Positions 1 through 9,370 of a stretch of DNA of 20,732 nucleotides are shown piece after piece. The translations under genes were made by a program, and so were the position numbers. The DNA is from a virus: positions 1 through 20,732 of the IMG/VR virus record IMGVR_UViG_3300006802_000755; one strand, given 5' to 3'. Below the pieces are notes generated by a model. That model did not search any database, had not been told where the DNA came from, and saw only the letters and a program-made list of their open reading frames with translations. Each line of letters opens with the position of its first letter. Within the stretch, counting starts at the first letter, position 1.

Positions 1-3000
1 AGAGAAGCCCAATCATATACAGGTGGTAACTTAGATTTAATAGCCGGTGGGGCTTTTCTTGGCGGTATCGCCGGTCGGTTTGGTATAGAGCCTGCACTAG
101 CTCGTACCGTAGAGCAAAACGTAGCGCGTAAACTACTGGGGCGTGTTGTGCGGGGGGCTGCAGAAGAAGCGCTGCCTGAAGCAGCACAAGCGGGGCAGGA
201 ACAACTCGCTCAGAATATTGCCCTTCAAAGAGAGGGTTTTGACGTACCAACAGGACGCGGTGTTGCAGGGCAGGCTGCATTTGAAGGGCTTGCCGGGGCG
301 GGTATTGGTGCAGGTGTAGGGGCTATAAGGCCGGGGCGCGTAGAGGAACTCCCACCGGAGCCGATGCCGGAGCCGGAACCGGAACCGACACAAGAGGAAA
401 TACGGCGGCTAACATATAGCGGGGACTTAGACCCAAATACGCTATATGCTTCGGAGTCAGAGGACAGCGCGAGAGCTAGAGAGCGCGTAGCAGGGGCTGA
501 TGAATACCTTGCTGCTGTAAATGAACCGCCTATTACCCCCGAAGAATTTAGAAACATACCTCCTGATCTGTTTGCAGCGGACGGTACTGCCGATAGCGTT
601 GCTGAGTTTGTCCTGACACGTAGGAAGAGCGGGGCGAGAGCATCAGACGTAGGAGCACCAGACGTAACAGCACCGAGCCCTTCCCCGGAGGAGGCTCTTT
701 ACGAAGGTCTTACGGGGAATGCACCGCCAGTAGGCCGCCCGCGTCCGCCACCTAAGAAAGCCCCTGCTGCTTGGACGGAAGAAGATGAAACCGCTCTTAG
801 AGAGGCCAGAACTCTAAGAGATACAAACATAGAGGCCCAAGGTAGAGCTGAGTCTGAGGAAGCGTACCAAAACCGCTTTATGGCTCAAGAAGAAGCCCAG
901 CGTAGTGCTAGAGAAACCGTTACAGAGTTAGAAGCTCGTAAGGAAGCCGCAGCAGCCGCAGCCGCCAGACCATCTACGTTAGACTTGCAGCCGTCACAAG
1001 CAAGACCAAGAGCGCGTGTGCGCGGGCAAACTATAGAGCAAGAGCTTTCTACGTATATTAAAGCGCTGGGCGGCATACGTATAACTAGGGACCCTTCAGG
1101 TGGCCTTACTCCAGAAGGCCAAGAACTGCAGGCTCTTAAAGATAAAACCAAGAAACAAGGTGTGCTACGACCGAAGTCAGATAAGGGTATGTCTCCCGAG
1201 GATGCTCTCCGCCGACTGAAGGATGATAGGTGGTTATCGGAAGACGCCGACCTCAATGACATGTATGACCTTATAGATAGGTCCCTCAATGTCGAAGAAG
1301 GAGTGTACCACCCCGAAAGCTTCAAGGTTGCCGAGGGGGATAGGGGGCGTGGACTCATACCAGAGGAAGAAGTTGATAGGGACTTGGATGAGGTTCTGGC
1401 TACGCTGCCAGAAACAGGGCGGGCTGTTACCCCGGCAGAGAGAGCCACACTTCGCACTAAATATGTAGAGCGTGGCTACGACGCGGAAAGCGCCGTAGCT
1501 GAAATGTTAGAAGCACGGGGGCGGGCGGAAGAAACAGTAGCGGAAAGAAAGCCCACTGCAGAGGCTCCTACACCTGCGGCCCCTGCCGGTATGACTAGGC
1601 TGTACAGGATGGAAAGTACACCAGAACAGGTAGCTTCGGGACGTAATATCGCTGACTGGATCAAACAATCTCCTGTCTATCAAAATGCGGAGAAGGCGGG
1701 GGGGCGCTGGTTCACAGACGATTTGGATGAGATTAACTGGTACCGCCAACATGAATACCCTGAAGGGCGTATGGTATATGTCGATGTACCAACCGCTGAA
1801 GCTGAGAAATATAGAGTCAGCAACATTCCATTGAAACCCGGTGATAAAGACGTAGCTGACAATCCAAGAGCTTATTCCCGCCGCCCCGACAAAGAATTTT
1901 TTATACCCTCTGCGCTAGCCGCAGCGGCCAAACCCACACCTGCAGCTACACCCACACCTGAAGCTCCACCCACACTCGACGCTGCTGCAAACGAGCTAGC
2001 TGCTGCGCGTAACATAGCAAGCAACCTAGGCATTAAAAACGCCAACAGTATGGATAGGGAGCAACTCAATAACGCTATAAAAAACGCTAGAAGAAAAATA
2101 GATAGTAAAAATGAAGCGGCGCAAAAGTCTCAAGAAACGGATTATAAAGCGGTAGTAAATGCCGGTGGTGCGGGGCTGGGAAGAGGCACAAGAAAATACC
2201 GCAACTCTGCATCGGCACTTCCGTTCTTCCAAAGTATTTTAGGGGGGATGAAGTCCCCTACGCTAAGGGCAGTTCTATACTCCCTTACAACAAGCGACAT
2301 AGTGCGGTGGTTTAGAGGCAAACTACGAGACATAACGGTAGTTGATACGTTTATGAAGCGTATGGACAGCACTCGTAATAGGCTACTTAAAGAAATCGCA
2401 GCCGTGAGTCCGGACTGGGCTTCGTTGATTAGAACAGCTAAGAAGGATGCAGACGCTTTAGCAGACCTTTTTTACGACGCCACCATAAATAATATCGACC
2501 CTGAAGTTCGTGTGGTAAACCCTACGGCTACCGAACGGCGTGTGTATGCGCAGTACGACAACCTAGCTAAAAATGCAAAAGCGCTAGCTATATTCAAAAG
2601 TGTTAAGGAGCAAATGAATAGCGCTATCGACAAGCGTATAAAGCATATGCAAGACACTCTTAGAGCAGGTGGGTTTGACCAAGCGCAAATAAAGGCGGCT
2701 ACTGAGTTTCTAGAAATAATTAAAAAAGAACGAACTAGACTAAAGTTCTATTTCCCGCTGATGCGTTTTGGCCGCTACTGGGTTAGCTACAATAAAGGGA
2801 AAGACTTAGAGTTCCGTATGTTTGAGTCGTGGGCTGAGCGCGAAAGGTTTATGAAGTGGCGTACAGCGGAGGCTAAAGCTAACAACGAAGTCTTAGAAGA
2901 AACTGGGCGAGGGGACGACCCCAGCCAGTTGAGAGACTTGTTTGGTACCAATGTAGTCGATCAGAACTCGGCTATAGCTAAAGTTATGAAGGTACTAAAC

Positions 3001-5037
3001 GCCTCGGGTAGAAACCCGAATATAGATGAGCTTAAGGCGGATGTATTCCAGCTATACTTACAAACATTACCAGACGGTGATCTTAGAAAGCACCTTAAGC
3101 CAAGAAAAAATGTGCGGGGTTATAGCACTGACGCGCTTAGGACTTTTGTATCTCATCAGGTGAGCGTCTCAAATAATCTAGCTGCTCTTGAATACAAGTC
3201 CAAAGTCAGGGGTCACATACAGGGTATGTACGACCAGATAAGGGAGGAGTATGCCGGGACACCGGATATGGAGAAACTTCTCATAGTCGCAGGAGAAATG
3301 GCGGGTAGGGTAGAAAGAGCTTTCAGTCCTGCCGAGCTAGATGGTGTTGAGCAGTTTTTTGATAAGTTCGCTCGCTGGGGGAACCAGGCATCATTCTATT
3401 ACTTCCTAACTTCTGCAAGGACTGCGTTGATACAGTTAACGCAGGTCCCCATTGTGACGGCCCCTTTGCTGGCTAAAGAGTTTAAGATTTCTACAGCGCA
3501 GGCTAACGCTCTGCTGGCTAAACGAGTGTCTGGGAAGCTATACGATCTAGAGACGCACCTGCGTAGAGCGCCTAAAGAACTTAGAAAGGCTATAGAGGCT
3601 GCTTACAAAGAAGGAGACGATACGGGGGCGTTCGATACGGGGTACATATCCGATCTTACATATATGAAGCGAACCCACACTACGACATCTGAGTCTAGCT
3701 CATACGAGCGGTTAGGTAGGGGCGGTCAGTTTGCGCTTAAAGTTCTTCGGGGCGGGTTTCAGTACACCGAAAGCAGTTCAAGAAAACTCGCGTATATGAC
3801 TGCCTTTGAACTTGCGTATAAGCGTCTAATAGACGGAGGGGTGGACGCCGATACCGCTCAGGTACAAGCTCAAGACACTGCGGAATCTGTAATGCTTGAG
3901 TCCTTGTTTGATTATAGGCAGTGGAATAAGCCCAGACTTATGACTGCTACAGGGGCCAAGCTGGGTACGCAATTCTTGACGTATCCGTTACAGATGTATT
4001 CGTTGCTTGCACGTAACTTTTATAACCAACTAAAACGGTCTGGGTTATCTAAAGAAGAACGTAGAGCCGCCCGTAGTACGCTGGCCGGTGTTTTGCTGAC
4101 GACTGGGCTGTTCGGTGGTGTAACTGCTTTGCCGCTCTTCAGTGTAGCCCTAGGCGTGCTGGATATGCTAAGCGATGCTACTGAGGATGATGACGACCCA
4201 AGAGACCCGCTCAACCATCGTAGTTGGGAGCTTTGGTTTCGTAACGAGTGGCTCCCCCAAACCTTCGGTACAGGTAGCGGCATAGCTAGAACCTTTGGTC
4301 TCGGCGAAGATCAGAGTCGGTTGTTGGAACGCGCGGTTTTATATGGGCCTGTGTCGGCCATAACAGGGCTCGATATTTCTTCGTCCGTGTCGCTGGATAA
4401 CATCTTCTTTGGTCGGTTTGACGTAGGTTCGGTGGATAAAGAAGGTCTGGAAAACTTAGTATACGCAAATGCACTTGGGCCTTTCGGGGGTATGCTGGCT
4501 AATTGGACTACCGCTGCTTCGGACTTTAGCGACGGGGAATACCTGAGAGGATTTGAAAACATACTGCCTTCCGCCCTTAAACAACCGCTACGCGCCTATA
4601 GATACGGAACCGAGGGCAACCTGACCCGTCGGGGGGATACGGTGCGGAGCCGTGAGTTCTACACTGTTGGGCGGCTAGCAACCCAAGTCCTAGGCTTTAC
4701 TCCGACAGAAGTAAAAGAGAAGTACGATGTCGATGAGTTGGTGTACACCATTACAGAAGAAGCAAATAGCCGTAAATATGACGCTCTGGACGCAATAAAC
4801 AAAGCGCTCGAAGATTACGGGCAGGACAGCCCAGAGTTCGACAGAGCTATACAGGAAGCCCGTGCGTATTCACAGGCCAACCCTAACGACCCTATAACCT
4901 ACGAGAGTATACAGACTTCTGTTAACGGGCGGATACGAAACCGTGTTCTGGCAGAGATGGGCGGCGGCAGGTACCAAGCCCCGCGATGGTTGCCCCGTAC
5001 AATGGCTGAGACAGACCGCTACAAAGAAAGAAAATAA
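1..5037 (+). CDS. Giant phage polyvalent protein with PLxRFG motif (5' partial)
   Basis: The frame is open from base 1 to the TAA at 5035-5037, so the gene begins outside the window; at least 1678 codons are present. Codons below count from base 1. Glycine-rich hydrophobic patches lie near codons 13-28 and 90-110. Acidic and Ala/Pro-rich linkers follow. An ART-like segment is at about 531-640. The signature PLMRFG is at 919-924, followed by a conserved-looking region (LTSARTALIQLTQVP, then KLGTQFLTYPLQMYSLLARN). A hydrophobic stretch near 1359-1390 is followed by an acidic run (DATEDDDDPRDP), resembling C-terminal large-polyvalent-protein domains. Proteins of this type are known as very large phage proteins thought to be packaged and injected with the DNA. 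Role as an ejected internal virion protein is inference. It is the only rightward gene and converges on the replication block. Confidence 0.85.
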   Translation, partial: REAQSYTGGNLDLIAGGAFLGGIAGRFGIEPALARTVEQNVARKLLGRVVRGAAEEALPEAAQAGQEQLAQNIALQREGFDVPTGRGVAGQAAFEGLAGAGIGAGVGAIRPGRVEELPPEPMPEPEPEPTQEEIRRLTYSGDLDPNTLYASESEDSARARERVAGADEYLAAVNEPPITPEEFRNIPPDLFAADGTADSVAEFVLTRRKSGARASDVGAPDVTAPSPSPEEALYEGLTGNAPPVGRPRPPPKKAPAAWTEEDETALREARTLRDTNIEAQGRAESEEAYQNRFMAQEEAQRSARETVTELEARKEAAAAAAARPSTLDLQPSQARPRARVRGQTIEQELSTYIKALGGIRITRDPSGGLTPEGQELQALKDKTKKQGVLRPKSDKGMSPEDALRRLKDDRWLSEDADLNDMYDLIDRSLNVEEGVYHPESFKVAEGDRGRGLIPEEEVDRDLDEVLATLPETGRAVTPAERATLRTKYVERGYDAESAVAEMLEARGRAEETVAERKPTAEAPTPAAPAGMTRLYRMESTPEQVASGRNIADWIKQSPVYQNAEKAGGRWFTDDLDEINWYRQHEYPEGRMVYVDVPTAEAEKYRVSNIPLKPGDKDVADNPRAYSRRPDKEFFIPSALAAAAKPTPAATPTPEAPPTLDAAANELAAARNIASNLGIKNANSMDREQLNNAIKNARRKIDSKNEAAQKSQETDYKAVVNAGGAGLGRGTRKYRNSASALPFFQSILGGMKSPTLRAVLYSLTTSDIVRWFRGKLRDITVVDTFMKRMDSTRNRLLKEIAAVSPDWASLIRTAKKDADALADLFYDATINNIDPEVRVVNPTATERRVYAQYDNLAKNAKALAIFKSVKEQMNSAIDKRIKHMQDTLRAGGFDQAQIKAATEFLEIIKKERTRLKFYFPLMRFGRYWVSYNKGKDLEFRMFESWAERERFMKWRTAEAKANNEVLEETGRGDDPSQLRDLFGTNVVDQNSAIAKVMKVLNASGRNPNIDELKADVFQLYLQTLPDGDLRKHLKPRKNVRGYSTDALRTFVSHQVSVSNNLAALEYKSKVRGHIQGMYDQIREEYAGTPDMEKLLIVAGEMAGRVERAFSPAELDGVEQFFDKFARWGNQASFYYFLTSARTALIQLTQVPIVTAPLLAKEFKISTAQANALLAKRVSGKLYDLETHLRRAPKELRKAIEAAYKEGDDTGAFDTGYISDLTYMKRTHTTTSESSSYERLGRGGQFALKVLRGGFQYTESSSRKLAYMTAFELAYKRLIDGGVDADTAQVQAQDTAESVMLESLFDYRQWNKPRLMTATGAKLGTQFLTYPLQMYSLLARNFYNQLKRSGLSKEERRAARSTLAGVLLTTGLFGGVTALPLFSVALGVLDMLSDATEDDDDPRDPLNHRSWELWFRNEWLPQTFGTGSGIARTFGLGEDQSRLLERAVLYGPVSAITGLDISSSVSLDNIFFGRFDVGSVDKEGLENLVYANALGPFGGMLANWTTAASDFSDGEYLRGFENILPSALKQPLRAYRYGTEGNLTRRGDTVRSREFYTVGRLATQVLGFTPTEVKEKYDVDELVYTITEEANSRKYDALDAINKALEDYGQDSPEFDRAIQEARAYSQANPNDPITYESIQTSVNGRIRNRVLAEMGGGRYQAPRWLPRTMAETDRYKERK
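1933..1986 (+). repeat. 18-base tandem repeat in a Pro/Ala linker
   Basis: Three consecutive 18-base units (starting 1933, 1951 and 1969), each beginning CCCACAC, encode PTPAAT, PTPEAP and PTLDAA. The units degenerate from left to right. They lie just after the ART-like segment of the giant protein and look like an in-frame flexible linker made by unit duplication. Confidence 0.7.
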
Positions 5038-5059
5038 GCCCCCCACCGGGGTGGGGGGC
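5038..5059 (-). terminator. Hairpin terminator between convergent gene blocks
   Basis: A 9-bp GC stem (5038-5046 with 5051-5059) and a 4-base loop start one base after the stop codon of the giant gene. Reading leftward, the stem is followed by TTATTTTCTTTCTTTG, a T-rich tail typical of an intrinsic terminator. Reading rightward the tail is CACAGTTATAT, which is weaker. It therefore mainly ends the leftward block, and may also slow rightward transcripts. Confidence 0.75.
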
Positions 5060-5064
5060 CACAG

Positions 5065-5259
5065 TTATATACGCCAAGCTCGTATACCTTTAACGCCGTG
5101 CTCTATAACTGCCTTTACAAACATAGTGAGTCCTCTTTCACTTGCTTCCTTGGACACCCGTTGTGTAGCGGAGTCTTGATCTAAGCAAGGTATGAAAAAA
5201 GATTCTCCTAGCTTTAGAGCACGCCACTTCAGGCGGTACTTAATTCCCTCCACCAGCAT
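5065..5259 (-). CDS. Small phage protein, 64 aa, function unknown
   Basis: This is the last gene of the leftward block. Its ATG at 5259 overlaps the end of the primase-helicase gene by 20 bases, and it stops just before the terminator hairpin. The protein starts MLVEGIKYRLKWRALKLGES, continues with FFIPCLDQDS, and ends GVKGIRAWRI. The pattern 'W-x-L-x-x-GESFFIP' followed later by an R/K-rich body and a terminal 'GIRAWRI' strand resembles small proteins common in phage replication regions, which have no known biochemical role. The SD upstream of the ATG is weak, so translation is probably coupled to the upstream gene. The GTG at 5253 is an alternative start. Confidence 0.6.
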   Translation of the reverse strand: MLVEGIKYRLKWRALKLGESFFIPCLDQDSATQRVSKEASERGLTMFVKAVIEHGVKGIRAWRI

Positions 5260-8197
5260 CTGCTACTTTCTCATCCGCTAGCGTTTCTGGGTCTGGGCGG
5301 ACACCATCAAAATACGAAGACTTCATATCCAACACTAAACATTTAGACAGCACAGAGGGGCCGTCCATCCCCTTGCCCATATGCTTACTGAAGTCCCTCG
5401 CTAACAACACTCCCTGCCGCTTAAGCTCTGCAAGAGTATCTTTGTAATTGATCTGTCTAGAGGAGCAGAACCTTTTGAACTCTCCCGTAGCCACAAACAA
5501 CTTAAATGTGTCAGGCTCATACCGTAGGAACAACGGGCCTTTAGGTTCGCGAAGCGGTGGGTTGGACATATTGTGCCTCGCGTTAACCGTACCGTCCACG
5601 ATCAGGAGGTTCTGAATGTGTCGGTTTATGTAGTCTCCGACTGTTCCAGCGCAAGACATGATGGGGGGAGTAACTTCATCTCTCAGTTCTGATACCTGAG
5701 ACTTCAGCCACTTCATAATAGGAGCGAAATCCCAGTCAATAAGCTCCAACTTTTTAGCAATAAGCCCACCGACGAGGTTACAAGCGAAGACATCGGACCA
5801 AAACCGTTCACGGGGCGTTAACTCAAGGTGCTTGTCTATGTACGCCTGAGTCCGTTTTAGTTCTTCTTTTATGCTCTCCACGTTGTCTACTAAGTACTGG
5901 ATGTACACCGGCCCAGCCAGACCGTAATTCTCCATGAGCTGATGGTCAAACATTTCCTTACCGAGGTCGCGGTCTATGGCGGTGTTCATCTCGATCTTAG
6001 CTTCGATTATCCGCATCTTCTCGCCGTCCGGATCGCTTTTTGCCGTAGACAGCTTTTCATAGAAGGAGGCGTTTGAACTGCACAGGGTTATGGATTGCCA
6101 CCTCGTGTTGTTATCACGCAGCTTGTTAGCCCCGTTAGTCATCCGATCTTTACCAACCCCCTGGGAGGCTGCGTAGGCAAGCGAAGAAAATTCTTCCGCC
6201 GACATATTCGTAATTTCATCCAGTGCATTATGCAGGTGGTTGTTTACACCAAACTTAAAAATAGTAGCGTTGAGTGTGTCATCCTTAGAACTACACAAGT
6301 CTTTCGGTGCGCCATACACGCTATTAGCCATGTGCAGAATGGTGGTCTTGCCCGTACCTGACCGGGGATGGATTAAGTTGATGAGCGCCCCGCTGTGCCC
6401 CGTAAACTTAAATAGTGGGGAGCCAAAAGCTGTAAGCATCCCAAACGCCGCCGCTTCCATACCGGAGCGGCCATAAAGCTTTGCTACTTCTTTCCACTTG
6501 TCCAAAGAGCCCTTCTCGTGGATAAAAGCCGCCCTGGCTTCTGTGGCGGAAGACGGTGGGCTATGGAACACCCCGTCTTTTGTATATTCCTTATCACCCA
6601 GTACAAACTTAGTGTCACTATCCATCCATCCAAATTGCAGTCTCATTTTTTCGGCCTCCTGTTGCCATTGTAGTGCGCTCAATGACGCAGATAAGTATCT
6701 AAATAATCGCTCAAACTCTTTCTTCATCCCGCAAACTACTCCCTGTTCAGCTAGTGAAGTCCGGAGTTTATCTATGTTCGCTAAACTAGAGTTGGGCAGT
6801 ATGAAAGTTCGAACACCGTCTTTTGGTAAATGCAGTCGCATAACAACTACTTCTTTATCCACGGGGTCAAACATCCGTTTCACTATGTATAGGTCGTGTG
6901 CGTAGACCTCGACTACATCGCCGTCTTCGGTCTCCATGTATATGCCGCCACCCGCACCTCTAACGTACCCTGTCGGCATCTTAGGGATGAAGTTCTTAGC
7001 CACCCAATCTACTGGTATGTCTACAGAGTCTTTCTTAACTTCTTCCGGCTCGTCGTCCGGTTCGTCGCAACGAAGTATTTTGTGCTGGTCTGGGTCCGCA
7101 GCTATTACCCGTTTAGCGAGAGCAATAGGGGAGCCAACTTTATTTTTATAGGGGCACCCTTTGCATCCCCCCGGATTGTCTGCCTCGAACGTAGCGCAGC
7201 GATGCGGCTCCTTAGTGGACGCAGCAATTTTTTCGGTCTCTACTGGATTATAGTCTTTATAACCCTTTGACAGCGTGTGGATCGCAGTGTCTCTGTCTTC
7301 ACACTGGGTTGCTATGGATAGGGCGTGCCACCACTGGTTATAAGTTAGTGACTCCCTATTTAGGAACGCCTCCTTTATTTGCCTACAGCCTGCGTCCTTC
7401 AAGCTGCGCTGCATGAGCCCTTTGAAGCTATGGGCTATGGACTCTTGCTGCTTCTTAAACAGGGGGCTTTCAGCCCTCCTACGAGCGTGCTTATCCTCCT
7501 TAGCTTCCTGCTTCTTTATTTTTTTCTGCTTAACCTCTACAGCAACGTCTAAATCTATGCCTAATAAGTCTGCAAGTTCCTGCGCCGTAATAGGATTTAC
7601 TTCTTCCTTTAGTACGGTAACCGGAAGCGGGGTCTCCCCTTTATAGTTTAGACTGTTCGGAACACGAAGTATTCGCGCGGTTTCAAAAACCGCTCTATCG
7701 ACGTAGAACTGCTGCACCCTGCAGATTTCTGCCAGTTTGTCGGCAATAGTTTCCCATAAAGTTGGCCCTATTGCTTCTTCTAATATCCAGTAGGCGTGTA
7801 TGCCGCGCCCAGAGTTAACTATGACTGGTACGGGGAGCCCAACTAATTCACAGAACTCTTCCAGAGCTTCTAGGGCGGCATCTTGGGTTAAGTAGCCTTG
7901 AGGTACACCAGTCTTTGGGTCGGGTGTGCCTTTGTCAGGGCCGCAGTCTATGTCTACCCAGAAGGATTTTAACGCTGCTACGTTATCTTTACGTCTATTT
8001 TCACCAGACTTGTACTTAGCAACGCCAAAGAACACGTTACGCTTTTGCGCTACAAATCTAGCTATAACCTCGGCGGCTTCCTCGCGGGTCTGTACTAACT
8101 TCTGACTAGTGCTCTGCGTCCCATCACCACTAATACCCACAATGGCAAACCAGCCTTCTTCGGGCTGTACTGCCTGTAGTAGATCAAATGAGGACAT
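5240..8197 (-). CDS. Primase-polymerase (AEP type) fused to a P-loop helicase, 985 aa
   Basis: The N-terminal domain carries the three motifs of archaeo-eukaryotic-type primases: FWVDIDCG with D82 and D84, SGRGIHAYW with H134, and D167 followed by ARILRVPNSLNYKG. A middle region (about 285-350) has a C-rich knuckle, CATF...NPGGCKGCPYK (C334, C345, C348), typical of PriCT/zinc-binding linkers. The C-terminal half has Walker A PRSGTGKTT (about 611-619) and Walker B NALDE (D660, E661), resembling DUF927-type or superfamily 3-like phage helicases. It probably unwinds the fork and makes primers, possibly longer strands. ATG at 8197 is preceded by AGGGG six bases upstream. Primase activity is family knowledge; the exact helicase family is less certain. 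Confidence 0.85.
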   Translation of the reverse strand: MSSFDLLQAVQPEEGWFAIVGISGDGTQSTSQKLVQTREEAAEVIARFVAQKRNVFFGVAKYKSGENRRKDNVAALKSFWVDIDCGPDKGTPDPKTGVPQGYLTQDAALEALEEFCELVGLPVPVIVNSGRGIHAYWILEEAIGPTLWETIADKLAEICRVQQFYVDRAVFETARILRVPNSLNYKGETPLPVTVLKEEVNPITAQELADLLGIDLDVAVEVKQKKIKKQEAKEDKHARRRAESPLFKKQQESIAHSFKGLMQRSLKDAGCRQIKEAFLNRESLTYNQWWHALSIATQCEDRDTAIHTLSKGYKDYNPVETEKIAASTKEPHRCATFEADNPGGCKGCPYKNKVGSPIALAKRVIAADPDQHKILRCDEPDDEPEEVKKDSVDIPVDWVAKNFIPKMPTGYVRGAGGGIYMETEDGDVVEVYAHDLYIVKRMFDPVDKEVVVMRLHLPKDGVRTFILPNSSLANIDKLRTSLAEQGVVCGMKKEFERLFRYLSASLSALQWQQEAEKMRLQFGWMDSDTKFVLGDKEYTKDGVFHSPPSSATEARAAFIHEKGSLDKWKEVAKLYGRSGMEAAAFGMLTAFGSPLFKFTGHSGALINLIHPRSGTGKTTILHMANSVYGAPKDLCSSKDDTLNATIFKFGVNNHLHNALDEITNMSAEEFSSLAYAASQGVGKDRMTNGANKLRDNNTRWQSITLCSSNASFYEKLSTAKSDPDGEKMRIIEAKIEMNTAIDRDLGKEMFDHQLMENYGLAGPVYIQYLVDNVESIKEELKRTQAYIDKHLELTPRERFWSDVFACNLVGGLIAKKLELIDWDFAPIMKWLKSQVSELRDEVTPPIMSCAGTVGDYINRHIQNLLIVDGTVNARHNMSNPPLREPKGPLFLRYEPDTFKLFVATGEFKRFCSSRQINYKDTLAELKRQGVLLARDFSKHMGKGMDGPSVLSKCLVLDMKSSYFDGVRPDPETLADEKVADAGGGN

Positions 8198-8206
8198 GTG
8201 TACCCC

Positions 8207-8224
8207 TGGGGGCGTAAGCCCCCA
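8207..8224 (-). promoter_or_regulatory. Stem-loop directly upstream of the primase-helicase RBS
   Basis: A 7-bp perfect stem (TGGGGGC 8207-8213 with GCCCCCA 8218-8224) and a 4-base loop abut the AGGGG SD of the primase-helicase gene. The message has no T tract after the stem, so it does not look like a terminator. It could affect ribosome access, protect a processed 5' end, or bind a protein. This role is inferred. Confidence 0.5.
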
Positions 8225-8244
8225 TTTGAGACAAGATAAAAAAC

Positions 8245-8475
8245 TTAACTAGAGAAAGACGCTATGTACTTCTCTATAGCCGCCTGAAGAGTAGACCGTG
8301 GGCTACCTCTACCGGAAAACCAGTTATAGATAGTCTGGCGGGACACCCCAAACTTTTTGGCTACGTCTATTACAGGCACGGAGTTCTTGATGCAGACGCG
8401 GCCAAGCTTGACGCCTAGCCGCTTCCCGTCCGCAACCCTATTCTCTTCGGCTATCGCAAGAGTATATCCAAGCAT
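8245..8475 (-). CDS. Small helix-turn-helix DNA-binding protein, 76 aa
   Basis: The protein contains VIDVAKKFGVSRQTIYNWFSG, a clear helix-turn-helix of XRE/Cro-like or resolvase-like type (A-x3-G-V-S-x-x-T-I-x-x-W). A short helix follows (STLQAAIEKYIASF). There is no second domain. The ATG at 8475 is chosen because GGGAG lies at a normal distance upstream, and it starts two bases after the TAG of the SSB-like gene. A GTG at 8487 in the same frame would add four residues. The product may be a phage repressor or transcription modulator. The perfect palindrome at 17688-17704 is one possible operator, but no evidence links the two. Confidence 0.75.
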   Translation of the reverse strand: MLGYTLAIAEENRVADGKRLGVKLGRVCIKNSVPVIDVAKKFGVSRQTIYNWFSGRGSPRSTLQAAIEKYIASFSS

Positions 8476-8477
8476 GA

Positions 8478-9359
8478 CTACTCCCACTCATTAAGTGCTG
8501 ATACGATATCCGAGCTAACATCACCTTTGGAGGGTTCAGCCCTCTTCTTAGCCCGCTTCTTAGGAGCCGCAACAGCCTCATCGCTGTCCTCTTCCTCCTC
8601 GTCAGGGGTACTATCGAAAGCAGCTACAGGCTTTCTAGTGACCTTATCGGTCTGAGCCGCCGTGAGTTTCGTGTACATGTCGAACTCAGGTTTCTCCCGT
8701 GCAGCCTTCACAAGCTCGTACTCTTCGTCGGTGATAATACGCTCTGCCGAGAAAGTAAGCTCCATCGTGGCAGCTTCGCTGTCAAAGGCAATAGTGGTCA
8801 CGATGTTATCCAGAGCCTCGTTGTTCGCTGTTACGTACTTAACGTAACTTTCGAACGGGTGAGCGGTGCCGGTACCTTTTCCAAACAAGGACTTAGCAGG
8901 GATATTGAACTGGTAGATGTCGCCGCTTTCATCACCAGCCAATAATACGGCAATACGCCGTTGGTACCGGCACGCTCTCCCCCCGTTAGCTCCCGAACCT
9001 TTGATGTTCTGCTGACACATTGCACAGTTCGAAGATTGCGGATCAGAAGAAGCGTCTTCGGGGGTCTTTCCGTCGTTAGACCAACAGTTAGGAAGCGTTG
9101 CTTCTTTCGTCGGGTCGTACTTATCTTTGTAATAGATACGGGATGGGTTAGTGAGGGCGTTGAGGATAATGACCTTGATATCCCCTCGCACTGCGTTGCC
9201 GACCTGCTCTCCGTTGATGATCCGCTTGAACGTGCCGTTGATATTCGACTGGATACGGCGGCTCGTAAAAGAGCCAGACGAGAATACCCCCTTAAGCTTA
9301 CTCTCGCGCGGCCCAGATACAGTCACACTGTTGTTTGTAAAAATGGTTACTTCGCCCAT
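8478..9359 (-). CDS. Probable single-stranded DNA-binding protein with four-cysteine motif, 293 aa
   Basis: The body is β-rich, with a cysteine set C92, C112, C115 and C130 that could bind zinc (CWSNDG... NCAMC ...RAC). The tail is acidic (TPDEEEEDSD, about 251-260), then basic (PKKRAKKRAE), and ends with an acidic/aromatic tip (ALNEWE). An acidic C-terminal tip is a hallmark of phage and bacterial SSBs that recruit replication partners. The gene lies between a coiled-coil protein and the HTH and primase-helicase genes, which fits replication or recombination. No OB-fold can be proved by eye, so the function is inferred. ATG at 9359 has AGGAG eight bases upstream. Confidence 0.5.
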   Translation of the reverse strand: MGEVTIFTNNSVTVSGPRESKLKGVFSSGSFTSRRIQSNINGTFKRIINGEQVGNAVRGDIKVIILNALTNPSRIYYKDKYDPTKEATLPNCWSNDGKTPEDASSDPQSSNCAMCQQNIKGSGANGGRACRYQRRIAVLLAGDESGDIYQFNIPAKSLFGKGTGTAHPFESYVKYVTANNEALDNIVTTIAFDSEAATMELTFSAERIITDEEYELVKAAREKPEFDMYTKLTAAQTDKVTRKPVAAFDSTPDEEEEDSDEAVAAPKKRAKKRAEPSKGDVSSDIVSALNEWE

Positions 9360-9370
9360 GTCTAGTGCTC

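Noticed and set aside
885-1457. 190-codon open frame opposite the giant gene
   Set aside because: It is Ser/Arg-rich, matches no known family, and lies wholly antisense to a clear coding frame; it is a typical shadow.
6853-6865. TTATCCACG, a near-match DnaA box inside the primase-helicase gene
   Set aside because: It has one mismatch to TTATNCACA and lies in coding sequence; such near-matches are expected by chance.
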